Shown: positions 6,341 through 10,613 of the stretch, piece after piece
Layout: the number at the start of each line of letters is the position of its first letter
Numbering within the stretch: position 1 is the stretch's first letter
From: Acidobacteriota bacterium
GTDB taxonomy: Bacteria; Acidobacteriota; UBA6911; RPQK01
DNA: 10,613 nucleotides
NCBI GenBank assembly: GCA_003819755.1
Contig: RPQK01000191.1
Coordinates: 1 to 10,613 of the forward strand
Direction of reading: 5' to 3'
Notes under the pieces: model-generated
Databases searched by the model: none
What the model was told of the DNA's origin: nothing
Seen by the model: only the letters and a program-made list of their open reading frames with translations
Program-made: the position numbers and the translations under genes

Positions 6341-6442
6341 GTCCCATTGTAGACGAACCGGCGAATGACCGGCACACCGCGCCGCCTGCCTTTTAGTGAC
6401 TCGCTCTTTTGTGGCAAATTTGTTTGGAAAGTAAACGCGCTG

Positions 6443-6448
6443 AAGGAG
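6443..6448 (+). promoter_or_regulatory. Shine-Dalgarno AAGGAG fixing the start at 6454
   Basis: AAGGAG lies 5 nt before the ATG at 6454. It rules out the ATG at 6409, which has no ribosome site and would add 15 residues that do not belong to the VOC fold. Confidence 0.75.
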
Positions 6449-6453
6449 CGATT

Positions 6454-7098
6454 ATGAGCATCACCGCCAGGCCTCAGGTCGAGTGCGACCGACACCATAC
6501 GACCTTGTATGTCAGCGACGTGCCCGCGGCCGTCGATTTTTACACGAAAAAGCTCGGATTCGACGTCGGATTCACGTGGGGCGACCCGCCTACCATGGCG
6601 GGGGTTAATCTGGGAGGCGTGCAGATATTTCTCGAGCAGGGTACGCCGGATCCGGCTGGCTGTGCCCTGTATTTCGTTGTCGGTGATGCTGATGAGCTTT
6701 ACGAGTTCCAGCGAGCCAACGGTGTTGAGGTGGTGACGGCGCCCGGGGACAGGCCGTACGGGCTGCGCGACTATGTCATCCACGATCTGTACGGGTATGT
6801 CCTCGACTTTGGCCATTACATCTACAACGTTGGGGACCCTGTCGAGATAGAGAGGGTGGATGTTCCAGTTCGCTTGGAGAAACGACTGGCCGCCCTGCTC
6901 TATGATCTGGCCGAGCACAAGGGAATGAGCCTCAGTAGCTGTCTAGAGGAAATCCTGCTGCACACTTGCGAGCAACTCGGCGACGGCGTCGCCAGTCCGC
7001 ACACCAAGGGGACCCTGAGGTACATCCAGAAATTGAAAACCAAGCACGGTATCGACTACGACTGTCACGCGAGCTACCGCTTTGTCGAGCGAAAATGA
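6454..7098 (+). CDS. Glyoxalase/VOC domain fused to a ribbon-helix-helix-like C-terminal region
   Basis: A 214-residue cytoplasmic protein without a signal peptide. Residues 12-122 form one vicinal-oxygen-chelate (glyoxalase/bleomycin-resistance) domain with two beta-alpha-beta-beta-beta halves. The first is HHTTLYVSDVPAAVDFYTKKLGFDVGF (14-40) to GGVQIFLEQG (54-63); the second is CALYFVVGDADELYEF (70-85) to VIHDLYGYVLDFGHY (108-122). H15, E61, H110 and D118 lie at the usual metal-ligand positions. Residues 134-174 read as a ribbon-helix-helix motif: strand RVDVPVRL, helix EKRLAALLYDLAEHKG, turn, helix SLSSCLEEILLHTCEQ. A tail follows (183-213, with KHGIDYDCHASYRFVER). Such a pair could be a ligand-sensing DNA binder or an enzyme with a dimerising tail; neither is shown. 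It has its own ribosome site, and its upstream region is shared with the divergent amidohydrolase gene. Confidence 0.9.
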   Translation: MSITARPQVECDRHHTTLYVSDVPAAVDFYTKKLGFDVGFTWGDPPTMAGVNLGGVQIFLEQGTPDPAGCALYFVVGDADELYEFQRANGVEVVTAPGDRPYGLRDYVIHDLYGYVLDFGHYIYNVGDPVEIERVDVPVRLEKRLAALLYDLAEHKGMSLSSCLEEILLHTCEQLGDGVASPHTKGTLRYIQKLKTKHGIDYDCHASYRFVERK

Positions 7099-7104
7099 GA
7101 CACC

Positions 7105-7125
7105 GGCGAGGAGCCTCGTTCTTCA
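7105..7125 (+). terminator. Weak stem-loop with T-rich tail after the VOC gene
   Basis: CGAG (7107-7110) pairs with CTCG (7115-7118), extendable by two G-T pairs, 8 nt after the stop codon at 7096-7098. TTCTTC follows. The stem is short, so this is only a possible terminator. The following gene is on the other strand and ends at 7155. Confidence 0.25.
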
Positions 7126-7154
7126 TTGCCCAGTTCGGCGCCCGGCCAAAGCCG

Positions 7155-8156
7155 TTACTGACTGTTCAGCGCTTCGTTCTTTTGCCTTTCTACCTCAGCC
7201 CTTAACAGGCTGAGCTTTGATCGGACCTCGTCCGCGGTGGGGCTTGCCGGGGCGACCCTCAGGAACTCTTCGAGCTCGGGGATCGCATACTCATACTTTT
7301 GCTGCAGGGCAAAGGTATTAGCGAGCAGGAGGTAGAGGTTTCCGTAACGGGGGCGTGCCTGACGGGCCTGCTGAAAGCTCTTCTCAGCCTCTGGAAGCCG
7401 ATTCAACCCATAGTATGTACGCCCCATCTCATAGTGGAGCTGCCAGGGATGGTTGGACCTCAGGGCAGCCGCGGCCTGGAGGTGGGGATACGCTTCGCCG
7501 TACCTCTTTTGATCATTCCGGATCAGGCCGATCGAGAGTTGCGCATCATAGGAGCCGTTATTCAGTTTGACAGCGCGCTCAAACGCCTGGAGCGCCTCTT
7601 CACGCCTGCGCAATTGCAGGAGCGATGTTCCAAGTCCGGCGTACGCCGCAGAGTAGGCCGGATAAGCGGCAACGGCCGCCAGAAAGGCTTGTCTTCCCTT
7701 TTCATATCGCCCTTTTTCCAGATGTGCCATGCCTTTCTTGTACTCCGCTTGGGCTTTCCGAGGGGCGGCCAGATCTGCCAGGCTGACACTTGACGCGCCT
7801 GATCGTTTTCCGCTCTCAGATTCACGCCGCAACACAATGTCGATATTGTCGGACGTAATCAGATGATCCTCATACACGGCGGAGCCGTAGTGAGGAGCTG
7901 ACACCCTTATCCGGTAATCCCCTTTCGCCAAACCGGTGAAGACAGCCCATCCCTCGGCACCGGTGTGGGCCGGCCGTCCCTCCCAGGACGGGAAGCCCTC
8001 CAATGTGATCTCTGCTCTCCACACCGGCGCTCCGGCTTCATCCTTGACGGTCACTTCAAGATACAGGTCTCTCTCGGCCGACGCCGGCGACGCTGCCTGA
8101 GCACACAGGGCGCAGAGAAGTAACGGACCGATCATCGAAACGGCAATTCGCTTCAT
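7155..8156 (-). CDS. Secreted TPR protein with N-terminal carboxypeptidase-regulatory-like domain
   Basis: A 333-residue protein. The signal peptide is 1-27 (basic MKR, core of SMIGPLLLCALCAQAA, cleavage near ASA-E). Residues 30-110 form a beta-sandwich of the carboxypeptidase-regulatory/Ig-like kind: LEVTVKDEAGAPVWRAEITL (33-52), then AEGWAVFTGLAKGDYRIRVSAPHY (67-90). After a polar linker, residues about 135-304 contain five tetratricopeptide repeats, recognised by the A/G-Y/L spacing: KGMAHLEKGRYEKGRQAFLAA, AGLGTSLLQLRRREEALQAF, SIGLIRNDQKRYGEAYPHL, EMGRTYYGLNRLPEAEKSF and LLANTFALQQKYEYAIPEL. TPRs build protein-binding solenoids, so this is probably a periplasmic scaffold or partner-binding protein; no enzyme motif is present. 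The frame opens upstream at 8291, but GGAGG 6 nt before 8156 and the signal peptide set the start. It is divergent from the winged-helix regulator gene across 182 bp, so the regulator is a plausible controller. Confidence 0.9.
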   Translation of the reverse strand: MKRIAVSMIGPLLLCALCAQAASPASAERDLYLEVTVKDEAGAPVWRAEITLEGFPSWEGRPAHTGAEGWAVFTGLAKGDYRIRVSAPHYGSAVYEDHLITSDNIDIVLRRESESGKRSGASSVSLADLAAPRKAQAEYKKGMAHLEKGRYEKGRQAFLAAVAAYPAYSAAYAGLGTSLLQLRRREEALQAFERAVKLNNGSYDAQLSIGLIRNDQKRYGEAYPHLQAAAALRSNHPWQLHYEMGRTYYGLNRLPEAEKSFQQARQARPRYGNLYLLLANTFALQQKYEYAIPELEEFLRVAPASPTADEVRSKLSLLRAEVERQKNEALNSQ

Positions 8157-8162
8157 AACTGG

Positions 8163-8167
8163 CCTCC
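8163..8167 (-). promoter_or_regulatory. Shine-Dalgarno GGAGG fixing the start at 8156
   Basis: On the minus strand GGAGG lies 6 nt before the ATG at 8156-8154. The 45 extra residues possible from the ATG at 8291 are basic and would precede, and so bury, the signal peptide. Confidence 0.7.
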
Positions 8168-8218
8168 GTTTTCTGCAAAGCGTACGGCAGGGCGCTTTCC
8201 AAATCATGTCGAACAACC

Positions 8219-8262
8219 GATGTTTTCCCGACGAACGGCTGATTTTCAGGTGATTTCGGTTA
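8219..8262. promoter_or_regulatory. Candidate operator: four 11-bp-phased direct repeats between divergent genes
   Basis: Four consecutive 11-bp units begin at 8219, 8230, 8241 and 8252: GATGTTTTCCC, GACGAACGGCT, GATTTTCAGGT and GATTTCGGTTA. Each starts GA(T/C), and units 1, 3 and 4 share a T-run followed by C. OmpR/PhoB-type winged helices bind tandem direct repeats spaced by about one helical turn, and the neighbouring gene at 8339 encodes such a domain. The units are degenerate, so this is a candidate site only. An 8-bp inverted repeat (TCATGTCG 8204-8211, CGACATGA 8291-8298) brackets the region. Confidence 0.3.
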
Positions 8263-8338
8263 TTGCCGCCGCGCTTTGGCGTCCGGCTCACGACATGAAC
8301 CGCCGCGTCTTTGGTAAGATTTTCTAAACTGCTTATCT

Positions 8339-10507
8339 ATGGACCAGAGAGACACAAGCCTTCTCGCATGCCAGGATAATTTCCGCCTTGGGGACTGGCT
8401 GGTCGAGCCTTCGACCGGGCGCCTGGCTAACGGATCACGCGAAGCCAGGCTAGAGCCGAAGGTAATGCAGGTTCTCGTCTGTCTGAGCAAGAGGGCCGGG
8501 CGAACCGTCAGCCGCGACGAACTGGTCGAGAATGTGTGGAACGGAACGGCCGTCAGCGATGATGCTGTCAATCGCTGCATCGCGAGATTGCGCCGCCAGT
8601 TCCAAGCGGATCCGAGCGTCAGGATCGAGACTCTTCCCAAAATCGGATATCGCTTAATCGGCAGCGTGACAGAAAACCAACCGGTGGTGGTTGAAGCTGT
8701 GCACGGACCGGCCGGAAGTCAGAGTCCCGGGCGGCGCTTTCGCTTCCTCGGCACGCGTGCCGGGCGAGTCGGGTTGACGGCCGCCGGCCTGCTTTCCGCG
8801 ATCCTGTTGTTTGGCTTGTTTGGTGTCCGTTCGACGACCGAGGACGAAACGGCGCCTGAGTTCCGGGTAATGCCGTTCACCAGCCTCCCGGGCCACGAGG
8901 GGATGGCGTCCTTTTCTCCTGACGGAAGCCATATTGCCTTCACCTGGCGCCAGCCGGGGAAAGAGCCAGACATTTACGTCAAACCGGTCGGCAGCGAGGA
9001 GATGTTGCGCCTGACCGACAATCCGGCCAGTGACTTGAGTCCGCAGTGGTCTCCTGACGGAAGTCGAATTGCCTTCGTCCGGCTGCAGCAAGGTCGCGCT
9101 CAGCTGATCTTGTCGTCATCGATCGGTGGCGTCGAAAGGCAGATCGCCAGTTATCCTGCGTCACAAGGAAGTGAATTGTCGTGGAACCCTGAAGGCGACA
9201 GTATCGCTTTCAGCGGGCAGACGGAAGCAGGCGGGGTGTGCAGGATTATGCTGGCCTCGGTCGCTGGGGCCTCGGTCCGGCGTTTGACCGATCCACCAGT
9301 TTCCTGGATCGGTGACGAGTATCCCTCCTTTTCGCCCGACGGGTCGAAGCTCGCCTTTGTGCGCAGCCGGGCCCTCGGCGTCTCGGATATCCATCTGCTC
9401 GACTTAAACACAGACACGATCAGGCCACTCACCTTCGACAACCTGAAAATCCACGGGCTCGCCTGGGAGCCAGGAGGAAACGGACTGGTCTTCTCCTCGA
9501 ACAGAGGAGGGAGTTTCAGCCTGTGGAGAGTCGGTGTGGACGGCCGACAGCCCCGTCCGCTGCCTTTCGGAGGCCGGCATACCGACTGGGTCGCTGTTTC
9601 GCCGGCCGGCGATCGACTTGTGTACCAGGAATGGATGGCCAGCTGCGGGCTTCTTCGTTTGGATCTGGCCTCACAAAGCGCGGTACAGGACTGGAGCCTG
9701 GCCGACTCCCTTCGTTTTGACTGGGATCCCGAATTGTCCCCGGACGGCCGGAGGATGGCGTTTCTGTCCGACCGTTCCGGTTCAGCGGAGGTCTGGGTCA
9801 GCGACTTCAAAGGGGGTCACCGGCTGCAGATCACGTCCTTTGGCGGCCCCTACACGAAGACCGTGAAGTGGTCGCCGGACGGCCGGCTTCTCGCGCTGAC
9901 CGCGCCTCCAGAAGGTCATTTCGATGTCTTCACGGCTGACCCCAACGGCGGTGGAGTCAAACGCCTGACGTCAGGTGACGCCGACGATTACGCGCCAGCG
10001 TGGTCGCCAGATGGGCGAGGTCTCTATTTCGCCTCCAATCGGTCAGGCCGATGGGAGGTGTGGTCCATGTCGCGGGACGGGGGCGATCCGCGTCAGATTA
10101 CCCGAAACGGCGCGAAGGTCGGCCTTCCCTCGCTCGACGGCAACTGGCTCTATTTCGTGAAACCCGACCAGCCGGGGATTTGGAAACTGTCGCTGCGAGG
10201 CGCGACGAAAGAAGAGCTGGTTGTCCGCGATCTTCAGCCAGTGGATTGGAACAACTGGCAGGTCGCGGCCAGAGGGATCTACTTCGTAGTGAGACCGGGA
10301 CCAACTGAAGACTCCCTGCGTTTCTACGACTTCGCGAGCGGTCGTGCGAAGGAAGTCATGAAGCTCCCTCGCCTCCACTATGACTCCGGGATCGACGTTT
10401 CCCCTGACGGCCGGTCTCTGCTCATCTCTTCTGTGGCGAAAAGTGAAAGCGACCTGGTCCTGGTGCAATTCCAGCGTGGATCGAGTCTCCTATCCGCCTC
10501 GCAATAG
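8339..10507 (+). CDS. ToxR/CadC-type winged-helix transmembrane regulator with PD40 (TolB-like) beta-propeller
   Basis: A 722-residue one-component regulator. Residues 15-108 form an OmpR/PhoB-type winged helix: FRLGDWLVEPSTGRL (15-29), LEPKVMQVLVCLSKRAGRTVSRDELVENVW (38-67), recognition helix DDAVNRCIARLRRQF (74-88) and wing IETLPKIGYRLIG (96-108). No phosphoacceptor domain is present. After a linker, one transmembrane helix follows basic residues (about 143-163, GLTAAGLLSAILLFGLFG). The periplasmic part (about 175-722) is a beta-propeller with about eleven PD40/TolB-like motifs of the type 'WSPDGxxIAF', beginning near 191, 237, 282, 331, 376, 420, 465, 511, 555, 598 and 687. The propeller presumably senses a ligand or protein outside and passes the state to the DNA-binding domain; the signal is unknown. 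The start at 8339 is the only one, because an in-frame stop lies at 8315-8317. No ribosome site precedes it, so the mRNA may be leaderless or nearly so. Divergent from the TPR gene. Confidence 0.93.
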   Translation: MDQRDTSLLACQDNFRLGDWLVEPSTGRLANGSREARLEPKVMQVLVCLSKRAGRTVSRDELVENVWNGTAVSDDAVNRCIARLRRQFQADPSVRIETLPKIGYRLIGSVTENQPVVVEAVHGPAGSQSPGRRFRFLGTRAGRVGLTAAGLLSAILLFGLFGVRSTTEDETAPEFRVMPFTSLPGHEGMASFSPDGSHIAFTWRQPGKEPDIYVKPVGSEEMLRLTDNPASDLSPQWSPDGSRIAFVRLQQGRAQLILSSSIGGVERQIASYPASQGSELSWNPEGDSIAFSGQTEAGGVCRIMLASVAGASVRRLTDPPVSWIGDEYPSFSPDGSKLAFVRSRALGVSDIHLLDLNTDTIRPLTFDNLKIHGLAWEPGGNGLVFSSNRGGSFSLWRVGVDGRQPRPLPFGGRHTDWVAVSPAGDRLVYQEWMASCGLLRLDLASQSAVQDWSLADSLRFDWDPELSPDGRRMAFLSDRSGSAEVWVSDFKGGHRLQITSFGGPYTKTVKWSPDGRLLALTAPPEGHFDVFTADPNGGGVKRLTSGDADDYAPAWSPDGRGLYFASNRSGRWEVWSMSRDGGDPRQITRNGAKVGLPSLDGNWLYFVKPDQPGIWKLSLRGATKEELVVRDLQPVDWNNWQVAARGIYFVVRPGPTEDSLRFYDFASGRAKEVMKLPRLHYDSGIDVSPDGRSLLISSVAKSESDLVLVQFQRGSSLLSASQ

Positions 10508-10613
10508 CGCGTGTTTTTGCTGATGGTATAAGCCTGCCTTGCGCACTTCGAAGGCTCGCCCAAAGCCCTGGACTCGGTCCATTTGGAGGTGCGGACAGCA
10601 GAAGGTGGCCCTG
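10508..10613. other. Window-end intergenic segment, no gene seen
   Basis: After the regulator's stop codon the last 106 bp show no start codon with a ribosome site and no clear stem with a T-run. A T5 run at 10514-10518 has only a 3-bp stem before it, and AGCCT (10530-10534) can pair with a nearby AGGCT over a long loop. Any downstream gene starts outside the window. Confidence 0.5.

Noticed and set aside
6357..6373. ACCGGC direct repeat with 11-bp spacing upstream of the amidohydrolase gene
   Set aside because: Only two 6-bp copies in GC-rich DNA and no winged-helix regulator beside them; not distinguishable from chance.
9151..9810. 219-residue antisense frame inside the regulator gene
   Set aside because: It mirrors the PD40 repeats on the other strand, is serine/arginine/proline-rich and shows no domain or start signal.
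1..10613. CRISPR array, toxin-antitoxin pair, retron, phage or defence genes
   Set aside because: No regularly spaced repeats, no small paired genes with such domains, and no nuclease, integrase or reverse-transcriptase motifs were found on either strand.

Overview
The window is high-GC (about 60 % by eye) bacterial chromosomal DNA. It carries eight complete protein genes and no rRNA, tRNA, CRISPR array or intact transposase. The gene types suggest an environmental Acidobacteriota-like bacterium of the Solibacteres/Bryobacterales kind: a ToxR/CadC-type winged-helix regulator fused to a PD40 beta-propeller, a secreted TPR protein with a carboxypeptidase-regulatory-like domain, a secreted amidohydrolase, a Tat-exported TIM-barrel protein and a secreted DUF4440/NTF2-like protein. 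This assignment rests on recognising protein styles, not on a marker gene.

Layout. 1-344 is non-coding and holds a 65-bp near-perfect inverted repeat, followed by a 19-bp sequence resembling a Tn5/IS50 end. 345-833 (+) is a secreted NTF2-like protein with a 5-residue in-frame duplication. 910-2433 (-) is a Tat-exported TIM-barrel, glycoside-hydrolase-like protein, convergent with the first gene. Divergent from it, 2548-3360 (+) is a membrane-anchored lytic transglycosylase. 3500-4981 (+) is a secreted beta-propeller-like protein of unknown function, with a long hairpin just ahead of its ribosome binding site. 4982-5231 is a structured non-coding gap between convergent genes. 5232-6326 (-) is a secreted amidohydrolase with a GTG start. 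6454-7098 (+) is a glyoxalase/VOC domain fused to a ribbon-helix-helix-like C-terminal region. 7155-8156 (-) is a secreted TPR protein, and divergent from it 8339-10507 (+) is the winged-helix/PD40 transmembrane regulator. 10508-10613 shows no gene.

Most genes stand alone, with alternating strands and their own ribosome sites, so no multi-gene operon is evident. Six of the eight products carry a signal peptide, Tat signal or membrane anchor, so the window is mainly cell-envelope and periplasmic in character. The best candidate for a working unit is the divergent pair 7155-8156 / 8339-10507. Its 182-bp shared control region contains 11-bp-phased direct repeats of the kind OmpR-family winged helices bind. 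The most unusual protein is the VOC plus RHH-like fusion at 6454-7098. I do not see a defence system or another clearly new multi-gene system here.
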